Made by a program: the position numbers and the translations under genes | Notes under the pieces: model-generated | Database searches by the model: none | What the model saw: the letters and a program-made list of their open reading frames with translations, nothing else | Told to the model about the DNA's origin: nothing | Assembly: GCA_024277255.1 (NCBI GenBank) | Contig: JAJRVQ010000138.1 | Span: forward strand, 18,101-82,100 | Length of the DNA: 64,000 nucleotides | Reading direction: 5' to 3' | Origin: Acidobacteriota bacterium | Lineage (GTDB): Bacteria > Acidobacteriota > Thermoanaerobaculia > Multivoradales > SZUA-115 | In this document: piece after piece, positions 1 through 9,273 of the stretch | How the letters are laid out: each line of letters starts with the position of its first letter | How positions within the stretch are numbered: the first letter of the stretch is position 1

Positions 1-1480
1 CCCTGGAGATCAGCTGGTCGGTCGCGACCAGTTCAGTGCGCAGGAGATCGGTGAAGGCGACGTCACCCCAACTCCATCCATCGGCGGCCAGATCGAGGCC
101 CGGCAGGTAGAGCGCCGCGGCTCGCGGCTTGCGAGCCAACCCCTGCTGGAAAACCGACCGGTAGAACGCGTCGGCGTGCAGAGCACGTTCGAGGAGAGGT
201 TGGCGCGCCTCGACCGGCAGCCGCTCCACCAACTCCAGCGAAGCGGCTCGCGCCCCGGCGGCCAGCGCAGCGATCTCCTCCACCCGTGAAGCCGGCGCCA
301 CGGCACCCTGTGCTTCCTCTTTCAGCAACTGATACGCGCCGTGCGCCACCACCTCACCCGGCAGATCGATCGCCGGAAAGGTCGACCACCAGTTGACGGC
401 GAGCACCGGCGTACCGCCTCGCGCCGCCAGTTCCCAGAAGGCAAAAGCGCGGCGGCGATAGGAGAGCAAAGGGCGATACTCGGCCAACCCCAGTGGGACG
501 GCGACCGACTGCCAGTAGGGGCGCGAAATGCCGAGGCGCGACAGCGGCATCGTGACACCGGCGGGGCGGAAGCTGTCCAGCGCGCTGACCCCGTGCACCG
601 CGCTATCGAGCCCGGTGGCGATCGTCGTCCACAAGGTCGCCGGCGGTTCGCCCTGGCGCTCATAGGAGAGCAGCACCCCTCCCTCGGCCAGGAGGCCGGA
701 AAGTGCCGCAAGCTCCTCTCGCCCAGGCCCTAGCAGGTAGTCGATCTCCGACGGCACCACGCCGTCAATACCGATCAGCAGGACCCGCTCGCCCGGCGCG
801 ATCGGCAATGCCGGCGGTTCGGGAGGAGGTCCGGCGCGCGACGCCATGACCACCGGCAGCATGAGCAAAACGAGGCCCAGCACGATCACCGCTCCGACCC
901 CGCGCCGGGAGAAAATCCGTTGTCGCGGCGCATGATCGGTCAACCGGATCGCCAAGCTCAACAAGCCATGATGGACGATCTTGATCAGCCCCGAGGCCAC
1001 GACGAGGGTCGCGGCGCCGAGCAGCGCCAACTGCCAGCCGGTCACCTCGCTGGCAAGAGCCGACCGGCGCGCCGCCAGCAGCACCGCGACCACCGAAACC
1101 AGCCCGACGACCAAAGCGACCGCAAAGCTCAGCGTCTCGATGTGGCGCACCGGATAAACCCTCAGCACCAGGGTCAGCAAGCCACCGAGGATGAGGAAAA
1201 GCACCGAGCACAACGCCACCGCCGGCACCACCAAATGGAGGAACAGAGGCAACAAGTCGAAAGGGGTCACGGCGAGATTGCCGTTGATCGCCGTCAGACC
1301 AATGGCCGCCGCCGTGGCCAGGCCACCCCCGGCCAACACCCCGACCTTCACCGCCAACATGGCCAAGGCGCGCAGGGGGCGGCGCGGGCGCAAGGCATCC
1401 TGGAGCAAGAAGCGCTCGACCCCGTGGCTCAGGTAGCCCAGTCGCCGCAGTTCGCCGCGGACTCGCTCCAGCTCGCTCAT
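1..1480 (-). CDS. Partial membrane-anchored alkaline-phosphatase-superfamily (type I phosphodiesterase-like) protein
   Basis: The frame is open from an ATG at 1480 to the window edge, so about 493 residues are visible and the C-terminus is missing. Residues about 35-200 contain roughly five hydrophobic segments. A soluble domain follows that opens with the strand LLIGIDGVV and continues with LWTTIATGLDSAVHGV. The nucleotide pyrophosphatase / phosphodiesterase family carries its metal-ligand Asp and nucleophilic Thr in this order. The likely role is hydrolysis or transfer of a phospho group on the outer face of the membrane; the substrate is unknown. It starts 35 bases after the polyprenyl synthetase stop on the same strand, so the two are probably co-transcribed. 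I read this frame directly by reverse-complementing segments, and found no stop in the parts checked. Confidence 0.8.
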   Translation of the reverse strand, partial: MSELERVRGELRRLGYLSHGVERFLLQDALRPRRPLRALAMLAVKVGVLAGGGLATAAAIGLTAINGNLAVTPFDLLPLFLHLVVPAVALCSVLFLILGGLLTLVLRVYPVRHIETLSFAVALVVGLVSVVAVLLAARRSALASEVTGWQLALLGAATLVVASGLIKIVHHGLLSLAIRLTDHAPRQRIFSRRGVGAVIVLGLVLLMLPVVMASRAGPPPEPPALPIAPGERVLLIGIDGVVPSEIDYLLGPGREELAALSGLLAEGGVLLSYERQGEPPATLWTTIATGLDSAVHGVSALDSFRPAGVTMPLSRLGISRPYWQSVAVPLGLAEYRPLLSYRRRAFAFWELAARGGTPVLAVNWWSTFPAIDLPGEVVAHGAYQLLKEEAQGAVAPASRVEEIAALAAGARAASLELVERLPVEARQPLLERALHADAFYRSVFQQGLARKPRAAALYLPGLDLAADGWSWGDVAFTDLLRTELVATDQLISR

Positions 1481-1515
1481 TCCTGGATCTTAGCCTGCGC
1501 CGCTCGGGCTCGAAG

Positions 1516-2460
1516 CTATGCCCCCGCCTGGCGAGCCACCGACCGAACGAAGCCGGCGATGTCGCGCAGCGCCTCGGCCTTGCGGCCGAGCGGCGCCAGT
1601 GAGTCGACGGCGAAGCCGAGCAACTCGGCGGCCAGCGTTCGCGCCCCTTCCACGCCCAGCAGGGTGACGAAGGTCTGCTTGCCTTCGTCCTGCCCGCTGT
1701 CCTTGCCGGTTTCCTGCGGCGTGGCCAGCACGTCGAGCAGATCATCGCAGATCTGAAAGGCAAGGCCGAGGTTCTTGGCGAAGCGAGTCACCACTTCCAG
1801 GTCGCGCCGTTTGGCATCGCCGGCCATGGCACCCAGTTCTCCCGCCGCGATGAACAGCGCTCCGGTCTTGTGGCTGTGGATGTACTCCAAACGCTCCAGA
1901 TCCAGCCTTTCGCTACGCCCCTCGAGATCGAGCGCCTGACCGCCGATCAGCCCATCGGAGCCGATCGCGGCAGACAGGTGGTGGACCAGGTCGTCGCTGC
2001 CGTAACGCCGGCTCTTGAGCCCTTGCGCCGTCTCGACGACCAGCGAGAAGGAGCGATTGAGCAGGGCGAAGGCGGCGAGCAATGCGACATCCTCGCCAAA
2101 CTCCCGGTGGACCGTGCGCCGGCCTCGGCGTAGATGGGCATCGTCCATCGCCGGCAGGTCATCGAGGATCAGCGAACAGGCGTGCACCATCTCCACCGCG
2201 CAACCGAGGTCGAGCACCGGGCCGGCCGGGGCACCGAACATCTCGCCCACCACCATGGTCAAAACCGGCCGCAGCCGTTTACCGGGGCTGGTGAGGGCAT
2301 AGTGGGTGGCGCGATGGACCTGGCGCGGCCTCTCCTGCGGCGATGCGATGAGCTGCGCCAGCCGACCGTCCACCTGCCGGGCCAACCTGCCCAGCGATGC
2401 GGGAAGGCCGCCACCGGGCGGCGGCCCCTCAGGTGTGAGGTTGAATTCGAGGTCGCTCAA
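1516..2460 (-). CDS. ispA: Polyprenyl diphosphate synthase (farnesyl/geranylgeranyl type)
   Basis: This 314-residue protein condenses isopentenyl diphosphate onto allylic diphosphates in the cytoplasm, supplying C15-C20 precursors for quinones, undecaprenyl phosphate or carotenoids. It carries the GKRLRP diphosphate-binding motif, a first aspartate-rich motif in DDLPAMDD, a GGQALD segment and a second aspartate-rich motif in CDDLLD. The length is normal for short-chain synthases, which are about 300 residues. The N-terminal 20 residues are Pro/Gly-rich and not conserved in the family, so the exact start is less certain. The gene lies between a STAS gene upstream (24-base gap) and the membrane phosphodiesterase downstream, all on the same strand. 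Product chain length cannot be fixed from the sequence; the symbol follows the common bacterial farnesyl synthase. Confidence 0.9.
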   Translation of the reverse strand: MSDLEFNLTPEGPPPGGGLPASLGRLARQVDGRLAQLIASPQERPRQVHRATHYALTSPGKRLRPVLTMVVGEMFGAPAGPVLDLGCAVEMVHACSLILDDLPAMDDAHLRRGRRTVHREFGEDVALLAAFALLNRSFSLVVETAQGLKSRRYGSDDLVHHLSAAIGSDGLIGGQALDLEGRSERLDLERLEYIHSHKTGALFIAAGELGAMAGDAKRRDLEVVTRFAKNLGLAFQICDDLLDVLATPQETGKDSGQDEGKQTFVTLLGVEGARTLAAELLGFAVDSLAPLGRKAEALRDIAGFVRSVARQAGA

Positions 2461-2484
2461 AGCTCCCCGTCTCCTCCTGGTGAA

Positions 2485-2820
2485 TCAGAAGGAGGCGACC
2501 GCCTCATCTTCGTTTTCGTGGACCTCGAAGACGGTGATCAGTTGGGTAATCTGCAGGATGTCGGAGACCTTGGAAGGCAGGTTGAGCAGCTTGAGCTTGC
2601 CGCCGCGGTTGGTCACCGTCGTGTAGGTGCTCACCAACTCGCCGATACCCGAGGAATCCATGGTGGTGACGCCGTTCATGTTCAGCAGGATGTTCCGCCC
2701 CCCGGCCTCCAGGACTTCGGCCACCGACTGGCGCAGGGCGACATCGCCCACACCGATGGTGATCTTGCCCTTGAGATCCAAAACCGTCACTCCGCCGACC
2801 TTGCGTTCGGTGATTCTCAT
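2485..2820 (-). CDS. STAS-domain anti-sigma factor antagonist (SpoIIAA/RsbV-like)
   Basis: This is a single STAS domain of 111 residues. It has the phosphorylation-site pattern MDSSGIGEL near residue 60, where a kinase of the RsbW/SpoIIAB family would modify the second serine. The dephosphorylated form of such proteins binds the kinase and frees its partner. I chose the ATG at 2820 because AGGAGG lies about 7 bases upstream; the frame extends 15 codons further without support. The next upstream gene on the same strand, 143 bases away, is an RsbW-like kinase, its expected partner. A SpoIIE-type phosphatase that could reverse the phosphorylation is at 10.8-12.0 kb. No sigma factor lies beside the pair, so the final target is unknown. 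Confidence 0.88.
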   Translation of the reverse strand: MRITERKVGGVTVLDLKGKITIGVGDVALRQSVAEVLEAGGRNILLNMNGVTTMDSSGIGELVSTYTTVTNRGGKLKLLNLPSKVSDILQITQLITVFEVHENEDEAVASF

Positions 2821-2963
2821 CGCCGTTCCTCCTACTTCACACAACTCGCTTCGGCCAGCTCGCACTCCCCTCGCGGGCCTGCGACGAGTACCGACGCTGA
2901 TGATCGATCAATTTCCGTAAGTCCGACAGGGCTCTACCCGTCGGCCTCACGACCGTCTCTTGG

Positions 2964-3395
2964 TTACGCTTCCAACTGCTTGCGCAGGGTGACTACCGTA
3001 CCGCCTTTTTCCGGGAAAGAGTATTCCACTCTGTCCATGAACCTGTTCATGTAGAAGATTCCACGGCCATTGGGCTTGAACAGATTGCTCGCCTCCAACG
3101 GATTGTCGAGACTTTCCGGGTCAAAGCCCTCCCCCTGGTCCTCGACTCGCACCACCAAACAACCCGAGTCGACGATCAGGTTGATCTCGACCTGTTTCTC
3201 CGGGTCTTGCCGGTTGCCGTGCTTGATGGCATTGGCCACCGCCTCGCGCACCGCGACATCCACCCAATGGCGAGAGTCCTCCTCCATACCCAAACGAGCC
3301 AGCGCATCGTCTAAAACGACCTGGACCAGCTCGATATTCTCAAAACGGCTACCTATCGCCAGATGGAACAATAGCTCCTCAACCTGCATAGACAC
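2964..3395 (-). CDS. RsbW-like anti-sigma regulatory kinase (HATPase_c)
   Basis: This 143-residue protein is a lone GHKL ATPase domain like RsbW/SpoIIAB serine kinases. The N-box is seen as AVREAVANAIKHGN, the G1-type motif as VEDQGEGFDP, and a G2-like glycine patch as PNGRGIFYMNRFMD. In this family the protein binds a sigma factor or other target and phosphorylates a STAS antagonist. The STAS gene immediately downstream is the likely substrate, making a two-gene partner-switching unit. Start is ATG at 3395, although the third codon is also ATG at 3389. The fact that no sigma factor adjoins the pair suggests it may control a non-sigma target or act at a distance. Confidence 0.87.
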   Translation of the reverse strand: MSMQVEELLFHLAIGSRFENIELVQVVLDDALARLGMEEDSRHWVDVAVREAVANAIKHGNRQDPEKQVEINLIVDSGCLVVRVEDQGEGFDPESLDNPLEASNLFKPNGRGIFYMNRFMDRVEYSFPEKGGTVVTLRKQLEA

Positions 3396-3453
3396 GACTC
3401 CGAGCCGGCAGTCTAACAGACCTCATTTCGGAGGCCGTGGGACTTGCGGTCTT

Positions 3454-4266
3454 TCACAGCGGGCTGTACTTCAGCGCCAGGGGAATGACGATCAGCAGCT
3501 GGACGGCGTCGAACAGGATGTGGGCGATGATCGCCGGCCAGATGCTCTGGCGCCACTTGACCAGAAAGGCCAGGAAGAGCGACAGGAAGGTCAGTCCGAA
3601 GAGCATGAAGGGCTGGTCGTAGCCGGCGTGGGCGATGACGAAGAGGAAGCTCGAGAAGGCGATTCCGGCCCGTGGCTGCAGAAAGCCGCGAAAGAAAGCC
3701 TCCTCGACAAGCCCCGCAGAGATGCTGACCAGGAGGCGCACAAGGACGGGTAAGCCGACCAACCAGCGGATCAGCTCCGGCTGCTGCTGCGGGATCGCCT
3801 CTTGCCCGGCCAGCGAGCCGTAGGCCGCCACCACCAACAGCATCAGCGCCAAGGAGCCGGCCCAGCCGACGAAACCACCACCGATTCCAATGGCCAGATC
3901 CTCCAGCGGACGGCGACTGCGCATTCCCAAGTGGGCGGCCACCGACCGCCAGTCCATCGGCGGCGACCAGCCGAGCACGAACCAGATCAGCAGCACCAGC
4001 CCCATCAAAAAGTGCATCACGAAGAGCGCGCTGACATTCAGCTGCTCGGGATCGATCGTCTGGCCGCTGCCCAAGACGAGCAGCGGCGAGTAGATGCCCA
4101 CCCAGAAGAGGGTCGCCAAGGTCGCCGCCGCCAAGCCTCTTCGCCAAGACTCGGCGAAGGCTGGCGGATCCAGCCGGCGCTGTTGCGTCGCGTAGTCGAA
4201 GTAGTAAGCGGTCAGGGCAGCCAGCACGATGGTGCCGGCGATGCGAAGGGTAATCATGATGTCCAT
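3454..4266 (-). CDS. CPBP-family intramembrane metalloprotease (CAAX protease-like)
   Basis: This polytopic membrane protein of about 270 residues has around seven hydrophobic segments. The catalytic signature of the CPBP/Abi family is present: EEAFFRG for the Glu-Glu-x3-Arg motif, then a His in the VIAHAGYD segment and HILFD in the last part. Family members cleave substrates inside the membrane or process prenylated or secreted peptides; the substrate here is unknown. The frame is open up to 4335, but the extra residues are Arg-rich and have no ribosome binding site. I place the start at the ATG at 4266 just before the first hydrophobic stretch, with the ATG at 4257 as alternative. It is divergent from the glutaryl-CoA dehydrogenase gene, the 243 bases between holding both promoters. 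Confidence 0.82.
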   Translation of the reverse strand: MDIMITLRIAGTIVLAALTAYYFDYATQQRRLDPPAFAESWRRGLAAATLATLFWVGIYSPLLVLGSGQTIDPEQLNVSALFVMHFLMGLVLLIWFVLGWSPPMDWRSVAAHLGMRSRRPLEDLAIGIGGGFVGWAGSLALMLLVVAAYGSLAGQEAIPQQQPELIRWLVGLPVLVRLLVSISAGLVEEAFFRGFLQPRAGIAFSSFLFVIAHAGYDQPFMLFGLTFLSLFLAFLVKWRQSIWPAIIAHILFDAVQLLIVIPLALKYSPL

Positions 4267-4509
4267 AAGGAGTCGGGAAGCAGGCGGTCGCCGGATGGTA
4301 CCAGGCGATCGTCGAACTCTGCTTCGCCGCGCCATACGGCATCACCGGATAGGGCCTTCAGCCTCTCCTTGCGGACAGCTCCACAGCGTGCCATCGCCCA
4401 CCCAATCCACGGCCTCGCACATGGTAAACTTCTAGCCCAAAAAGATCGGGGGCTACCGGACCCCTTCTACCCCAAACAGACACTCACATTGCCCAGGAAG
4501 GAGTCTTCC

Positions 4510-5742
4510 GTGAACCGCTTTACCGGCGTGGATTTCATGGAGTTCGATTCGCTGCTGTCGGAAGAAGAGCGCATGGTTCGCGACTCCGTACGCGCCTTCG
4601 TCGATGACAAAGTGATGCCGATCATCGAAGACTGCCACCGCGAGGGTCGCACGCCTCTGGAACTGGTCCCGGAGATGGGACGGCTCAATCTTTTCGGCGC
4701 CACCATCGACGAGTACAACCTGCCGGGGCTCAACAACGTCGCCTACGGCTTGATCATGCAAGAGTTGGAGCGTGGCGATTCCGGCCTGCGTAGCTTCGTC
4801 AGCGTGCAGAGTTCTCTGGTCATGTACCCGATCTACGCCTTCGGCTCCCAGGAGCAAAAAGACCGCTGGATCCCGCCGCTGGGCAGCGGTGAGGCGATCG
4901 GCTGCTTTGGCCTGACCGAGCCTGACTTCGGCTCCAATCCCGGAGGCATGCTCACCAGAGCCGAGCGCGACGGCGATGGTTGGGTGCTCAACGGCTCCAA
5001 GCAGTGGATCACCAATGGGACCTTGGCGGATGTCGCCGTGGTCTGGGCTCACACCGACGAGGGCGTGCGCGGCTTCCTGGTCGAGAAGGGGACGCCCGGC
5101 TACACTTCGCGCGATCAGAAGGGCAAGTTCTCGCTGCGCGCCTCGACCACTTCGGAACTCGGCTTCCTCGACTGCCGCATCCCGGCCGACGCCATCCTGC
5201 CCAAGACCACGGGACTCAAAAACGCTCTGATGTGCCTCAACCAGGCCCGCTACGGCATCGCCTGGGGCGGCATCGGCTCCGCCATGGAGTGCTACCGCAC
5301 GGCGCTCGCCTACTCCAAGGAGCGCATCCAGTTCGGCGGCCAACCGATCGCCTCTCACCAACTGGTCCAGGACAAGCTGGTGTGGATGATCTCCGAGATC
5401 ACCAAAGCCCAGTTCATGACCCTGCAAATGGGACGACTCAAGGACCAGGGCAAGCTCAAGCATTTCCACGTCTCGATGGGCAAGCGCAACAACGTCTGGG
5501 TAGCCCGCGAGGCAGCCAAGTTGGCCCGCGATGTGCTCGGCGCCAACGGCATCGTCGACGACTACCCGGTCATTCGCCACATGCTCAACATCGAGTCGGT
5601 CTACACCTACGAAGGCACGCACGACATCCACGGCTTGATCATCGGCAACCATGTCACCGGTATTCCGGCCTTTGAACCGCCAGCCCAGCCGGAGCCGCGG
5701 CCGGCCAAGCCGCGGTCGGCGATGGCGGGAGAAAGACCATGA
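4510..5742 (+). CDS. gcdH: Glutaryl-CoA dehydrogenase (acyl-CoA dehydrogenase family)
   Basis: This FAD enzyme oxidatively decarboxylates glutaryl-CoA to crotonyl-CoA in lysine and tryptophan breakdown and in benzoate-type pathways. The protein has 410 residues, close to the usual length. Family marks include [17 protein letters not shown] in the FAD/substrate region, [15 protein letters not shown], and the C-terminal block [13 protein letters not shown], which matches the glutaryl-CoA subgroup including its catalytic Glu. The GTG at 4510 is chosen because AGGAAGGAG lies just upstream; the open frame extends far beyond to 3802 but that part is antisense to the CPBP gene. The stop overlaps the glpX start in ATGA, so the two are translationally coupled. 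The C-terminal tail is Pro/Ala-rich and not conserved. Substrate assignment rests on motif similarity only. Confidence 0.88.
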   Translation: MNRFTGVDFMEFDSLLSEEERMVRDSVRAFVDDKVMPIIEDCHREGRTPLELVPEMGRLNLFGATIDEYNLPGLNNVAYGLIMQELERGDSGLRSFVSVQSSLVMYPIYAFGSQEQKDRWIPPLGSGEAIGCFGLTEPDFGSNPGGMLTRAERDGDGWVLNGSKQWITNGTLADVAVVWAHTDEGVRGFLVEKGTPGYTSRDQKGKFSLRASTTSELGFLDCRIPADAILPKTTGLKNALMCLNQARYGIAWGGIGSAMECYRTALAYSKERIQFGGQPIASHQLVQDKLVWMISEITKAQFMTLQMGRLKDQGKLKHFHVSMGKRNNVWVAREAAKLARDVLGANGIVDDYPVIRHMLNIESVYTYEGTHDIHGLIIGNHVTGIPAFEPPAQPEPRPAKPRSAMAGERP

Positions 5743-6725
5743 GCCTCGGTCGAATCCTTGTCGAGCAGGGGACCATCCGAGTCACCGAGCAGGCAGCGAT
5801 CGCCGCCGCCCAAACCATGGGCTACGGCGACCGCCACCAATCCGACCGCGTTGCCGTCGAAGCGATGCGCAAGGAGTTGGGCGAACTCGAGATCGCAGGG
5901 CGGGTAGTCATCGGTGAGGGCGAGCGCGACGACGCGCCGATGCTCTTCGTCGGCGAGGAACTCGGTAAGTCGCTGGGCGATCCTGACGCGCCGCAGGTCG
6001 ACATCGCCGTCGATCCGTTGGAAGGGACCAATCTTTGCGCCACCGGAGCGCCGGACGCGGTCGCCGTACTCGCCGCCGCCGAGCGTGGCGGCCTGCTGCA
6101 CGCACCCGACACCTACATGCAGAAGATCGTCGTCGGCCCCACCGCCAAGGGACGGGTGCACATCGATGCGCCGGTGTCGGAGAATTTGCGCAACATCGCC
6201 ACCGCCTTCGAGCGCGAGGTCAGCGACTTGACCGTCGTCGTGCTCGAACGACCCCGACACCAACAGTTGATCGCCGACATCCGGAACGCCGGAGCCCGCA
6301 TTCTGCTGATCGGTGACGGCGACCTCTCAGCGGGTGTGGCCGCGGCGGTGCGCGGCACCGGCGTGCACGCGGTGTTCGGCACCGGCGGTGCCCCCGAGGG
6401 CGTGATCACTGCCGCCGCCATGCGCTGCCTGGGCGGGGAAATTCAAGCGCGGTTGGTAGCTACCAACGAGGCGCAGCATCAGCGTCTGGCCAAACTCGGC
6501 TACACCGACCTCGACAAGATCTACTCCACCGAGGAACTGGCACCCGGCGACGAGATCGTCTTCAGCTGCAGCGGCGTCACCGACGGTCAGCTGCTCAAGG
6601 GCGTTCGCTTCTTCGGCGGCGGCACGCGCACCGCGACTCTCTTCATGTCTCTACCGCGCAAGATGATCCGCTTTGTCGATACGATTCATCGCGATAAGCT
6701 CTCCTCCCCGGTTCTCTTCACCTGA
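5739..6725 (+). CDS. glpX: Class II fructose-1,6-bisphosphatase (GlpX)
   Basis: GlpX hydrolyses fructose-1,6-bisphosphate to fructose-6-phosphate in gluconeogenesis. The 328-residue length is typical. Visible family motifs are [13 protein letters not shown] (metal site), [14 protein letters not shown] (the Li-sensitive phosphatase superfamily metal-binding core) and [20 protein letters not shown] near the C-terminal third. The gene overlaps the end of gcdH by four bases and shares its promoter. Coupling an acyl-CoA catabolic enzyme to a gluconeogenic one would fit growth on amino acids or aromatic acids, but that is inference. No separate regulatory signal is seen between the two genes. Confidence 0.95.
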   Translation: MSLGRILVEQGTIRVTEQAAIAAAQTMGYGDRHQSDRVAVEAMRKELGELEIAGRVVIGEGERDDAPMLFVGEELGKSLGDPDAPQVDIAVDPLEGTNLCATGAPDAVAVLAAAERGGLLHAPDTYMQKIVVGPTAKGRVHIDAPVSENLRNIATAFEREVSDLTVVVLERPRHQQLIADIRNAGARILLIGDGDLSAGVAAAVRGTGVHAVFGTGGAPEGVITAAAMRCLGGEIQARLVATNEAQHQRLAKLGYTDLDKIYSTEELAPGDEIVFSCSGVTDGQLLKGVRFFGGGTRTATLFMSLPRKMIRFVDTIHRDKLSSPVLFT

Positions 6726-6811
6726 GGCTAGGTTCGCCGAGGACGAGAAGGCGCACCGTAGGGAGTATTTGTATCCGTTCCGAGACCAGCGGCCGAGCGG
6801 AGTTTCTAGCC

Positions 6812-7300
6812 ATGATAAAACCTGATTCCTGGATCCGCAAGTGGGGGGTCGAAGGCGGAGCCGAGCCGTTTTCCGCTGGGCAAGTCAACGCCGCCAGCTA
6901 CGATGTGCGGGTCAGTGACCAATGGTTGTGCCCGACGAGAGATCCGGAGAAGTTCCAGGCACCGCAGGTCAAACTCTTCCCCGGCGAGGTGGTTCTGGCC
7001 TCCACCCTCGAGTACGTTCGCATCCCTCGTTCGGTCGCCTGTGATCTGAAACTCAAATCGACCCTCGGCCGGCTGTGGATCAACCACTCGCTGGCCGGCT
7101 GGTGCGACCCGGGATTCGAGGGCAACATCACTCTCGAGCTACAGAACCTCGGCCCGATTCCCTTCGTGCTCGAAGCCGGGCGACGAATCGCACAGCTGAT
7201 CTTCATCTCCATGGAATCCGAACCCGAAGTCGCCTACGGTGAACCTGGTTCCTCGAGCCACTACCAGGGCCAGACTGGCACCACGCCAGCTCGCAGCTGA
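6812..7300 (+). CDS. dcd: dCTP deaminase
   Basis: The enzyme deaminates dCTP to dUTP for thymidylate synthesis and nucleotide pool control. The protein has 162 residues, slightly short of the usual 175-195. The conserved core is intact: KSTLGRLWINHSLAGWCDPG followed by FEGNITLELQN, in which the family's catalytic Glu is the one in ITLEL, then GRRIAQLIF. The N-terminal part ASYDVRV is also typical. Start is the ATG at 6812 with a weak GGAG about 9 bases upstream. The gene lies 86 bases after glpX on the same strand; a separate promoter is possible. A bifunctional dCTP deaminase/dUTPase cannot be excluded from sequence alone, since the two are distinguished by subtle residues. Confidence 0.9.
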   Translation: MIKPDSWIRKWGVEGGAEPFSAGQVNAASYDVRVSDQWLCPTRDPEKFQAPQVKLFPGEVVLASTLEYVRIPRSVACDLKLKSTLGRLWINHSLAGWCDPGFEGNITLELQNLGPIPFVLEAGRRIAQLIFISMESEPEVAYGEPGSSSHYQGQTGTTPARS

Positions 7301-7383
7301 TCGTCAGTCCTCCGGATGCCGAGCGATCCCAAGGGTGCTAGGACCAGCACGGCCACAGGTCTCGCTTTAGTCGGACAATCACA

Positions 7384-8508
7384 ATGAGCATTGCCGGCAA
7401 CCTCAACACCATGCAGCTCTCCGAGCTGCTGCAATGGCTCTCCCACGGTTTGAAGACCGGCTGCCTGGACCTCAACAGCGGCAAGATCGAGAAGAAGATC
7501 TTTTTCAGCGCCGGCCGCGTGGTGTCCACCTCTTCGACCGACCCCAAGGAGTACCTGGGCCATTTCTTGGTCAGCCACGGACTAATCACGGAGATGGAAC
7601 TCTCCAAGGCGATCGAGATGCAGGAGTCCAACAACTATCTGTTGGGCAAGATCCTGGTCACCATCGGTGCCGTGTCCGAGCCCGACTTGCAGCGCGTCCT
7701 ACGACTCAAAGCGGAAGAGAGTATCTACGACATCTTCTCCTGGCAGGAAGCGGAGTTTCGGTTCCGCGACGGAGAAAAGCTGCGCGAAGATCTGATCCCG
7801 ATCGACATGGATGTCGCCGCGCTGGTGTTCGAGGGCGCCCGCCGGGCTGACGAGTGGCTGGAGGTCCGCAAGTACATTCCCACTTTGCAGGCCATCCCGG
7901 TGAGCGTGGGGGAACTCAGCGTGCCGGAGTTCGACCCGGGAGCCCTACAGATTCTCAGTCTGATCAACGACGACCTGACCGTCGAGGAGATCTGCCTGCA
8001 GACTCACTCCAGTGAATTCAGGGTCTGCAAGCTCCTCTTCGACCAGGTGCGAGAAGGCAAGCTCAAGATCATCGTTCCGCGCTGGGCCAACCAGGGGAAA
8101 GAAGAGCCTAAAAATGCGCCGTCCAACTTCGGAGTCGAGGCGCTCCTGCACACCGCCGCGGCGCACCTCGTCGAGAAAAGCTATGAGTTGGCGCTGCGCC
8201 ACCTGCGCGCCGCCCGCAGCCTCGAACCCGACGACAAGCAAGTCGCGGCCGCGGTCGAACGCGGTGAAGACAAGATTCGCCAAGCTCTGGCGGAAGCCGG
8301 CATCGTCACCTCCTCGACACCGCAGCTCAAGGTCAACTTACAGGAACTCACGGCGCTCGACATCACCCCACAACAGGGCTTCATCCTGACGCGGATCAAC
8401 GGCACGTACGATCTCGACTCGATCCTCAAGATCAGCCCCATCCAACAGCTGGACGGCCTGCTCATCTTCTATCGCCTACTCTCCGCCGGCTACATCCGGC
8501 TGGCCTAG
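7384..8508 (+). CDS. DUF4388 (PATAN-like) domain protein
   Basis: This 374-residue cytoplasmic protein has no signal peptide. The first 110 residues match the DUF4388/PATAN pattern: a helix-rich start GNLNTMQLSELLQWLSHGL, then GCLDLNSGKIEKKIFFSAGRV. The family recurs in delta-proteobacterial and acidobacterial regulators and in PatA-type response regulators. The middle part (about 180-230) looks like a winged-helix module with LSLINDDLTVEEICLQTHSS, and residues 250-300 look like a TPR pair. A similar winged-helix-like end closes the protein. It probably integrates signals through protein-protein contacts; no enzymatic motif is visible. It ends only six bases before the convergent glycosylase gene. 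Confidence 0.72.
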   Translation: MSIAGNLNTMQLSELLQWLSHGLKTGCLDLNSGKIEKKIFFSAGRVVSTSSTDPKEYLGHFLVSHGLITEMELSKAIEMQESNNYLLGKILVTIGAVSEPDLQRVLRLKAEESIYDIFSWQEAEFRFRDGEKLREDLIPIDMDVAALVFEGARRADEWLEVRKYIPTLQAIPVSVGELSVPEFDPGALQILSLINDDLTVEEICLQTHSSEFRVCKLLFDQVREGKLKIIVPRWANQGKEEPKNAPSNFGVEALLHTAAAHLVEKSYELALRHLRAARSLEPDDKQVAAAVERGEDKIRQALAEAGIVTSSTPQLKVNLQELTALDITPQQGFILTRINGTYDLDSILKISPIQQLDGLLIFYRLLSAGYIRLA

Positions 8509-8514
8509 CAACAC

Positions 8515-9138
8515 CTACAGTTTCGGCCGCGACATCTGAGGATGGCCTTGGATGGCGAAGCGTAGGGGCCAGGTGGCGGCCTCTTTCGCGTAGGCGACTC
8601 CGATGCGCGGGCCGCTGGCGACGGCATAGCCGGCGACCGGATCGCCCTGGGTGAGGGTCAGCTCCCCCGCCAGCAGAGAGAGGCCATCTTGAGCCCGATC
8701 GATGGCCAGCGCTTTGCACAACTTGCCGGGACCGCCAGCCAGATCACCCGGACGTGGCACGCGCGCGAGACCGCGATTCCTGGCCATTTCCCCGCCACCT
8801 TCCACCGCTTCCCCGGCGCGCAAGAGAACCGCCGAGCCGACCTGCGCTTCGCCGGTAACGACATTGAGGCAGTAGTGCATGCCGTAGATGAAGTAGACGT
8901 AGGCATGGCCACCGGTCAGGTAGAGGCTCTCCACCCGCGGCGTGCGCCGGCCGTTCCAGGCGTGGCTGGCGCGATCGGGAGCACCGAGGTAGGCCTCTGT
9001 CTCGACTAGCCTCACAACCAACCGCCGGCCCTCCACCCGCCGCACCAGGTAGCGGCCCAACAGCGCGCGCGCCACCTCCGGCGCGGGCCGGCGATAGAAG
9101 TCGGCCGGCAGTACTTTGAAAGGGGAAGAGGCAGACAT
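8515..9138 (-). CDS. DNA-3-methyladenine glycosylase (AAG/MPG family)
   Basis: This 207-residue base-excision repair enzyme removes alkylated purines such as 3-methyladenine and hypoxanthine. The family core is clear: ALLGRYLVRR near the N-terminus, ETEAYLGAPDRASHAWNGR containing the catalytic Glu, and the strand VYFIYGMHYCLNVV followed by AVLLRAGE. GGPGKLCKALAI and GPRIGVAY are also conserved. The length is typical of bacterial MPG-type enzymes. It is transcribed convergently with the DUF4388 gene, with which it shares almost no intergenic space. About 135 bases separate its start from the divergent DUF547 lipoprotein gene. Confidence 0.93.
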   Translation of the reverse strand: MSASSPFKVLPADFYRRPAPEVARALLGRYLVRRVEGRRLVVRLVETEAYLGAPDRASHAWNGRRTPRVESLYLTGGHAYVYFIYGMHYCLNVVTGEAQVGSAVLLRAGEAVEGGGEMARNRGLARVPRPGDLAGGPGKLCKALAIDRAQDGLSLLAGELTLTQGDPVAGYAVASGPRIGVAYAKEAATWPLRFAIQGHPQMSRPKL

Positions 9139-9273
9139 CGAGGTCCTTCAACAGGCGGAACCGTCTATGATCGGGATGGTCAGTCTACCTGCCGGAATTG
9201 CGAGGATTGCATCGACTGACGCCTTACCCCCGTATCTCATCTACCGTCGTTGATTTCACTGGGAGCCCACACC

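Noticed and set aside
765..1763. A 332-codon minus-strand frame covering the start of the membrane phosphodiesterase
   Set aside because: Its translation is Arg/Gly-rich with no motif, while the overlapping frame from 1480 and the ispA frame show clear family motifs.
3802..4509. Long plus-strand open frame upstream of and in frame with the glutaryl-CoA dehydrogenase
   Set aside because: It lies antisense to the CPBP protease gene, is Gln/His/Arg-rich without domain similarity, and a good ribosome binding site precedes the GTG at 4510.
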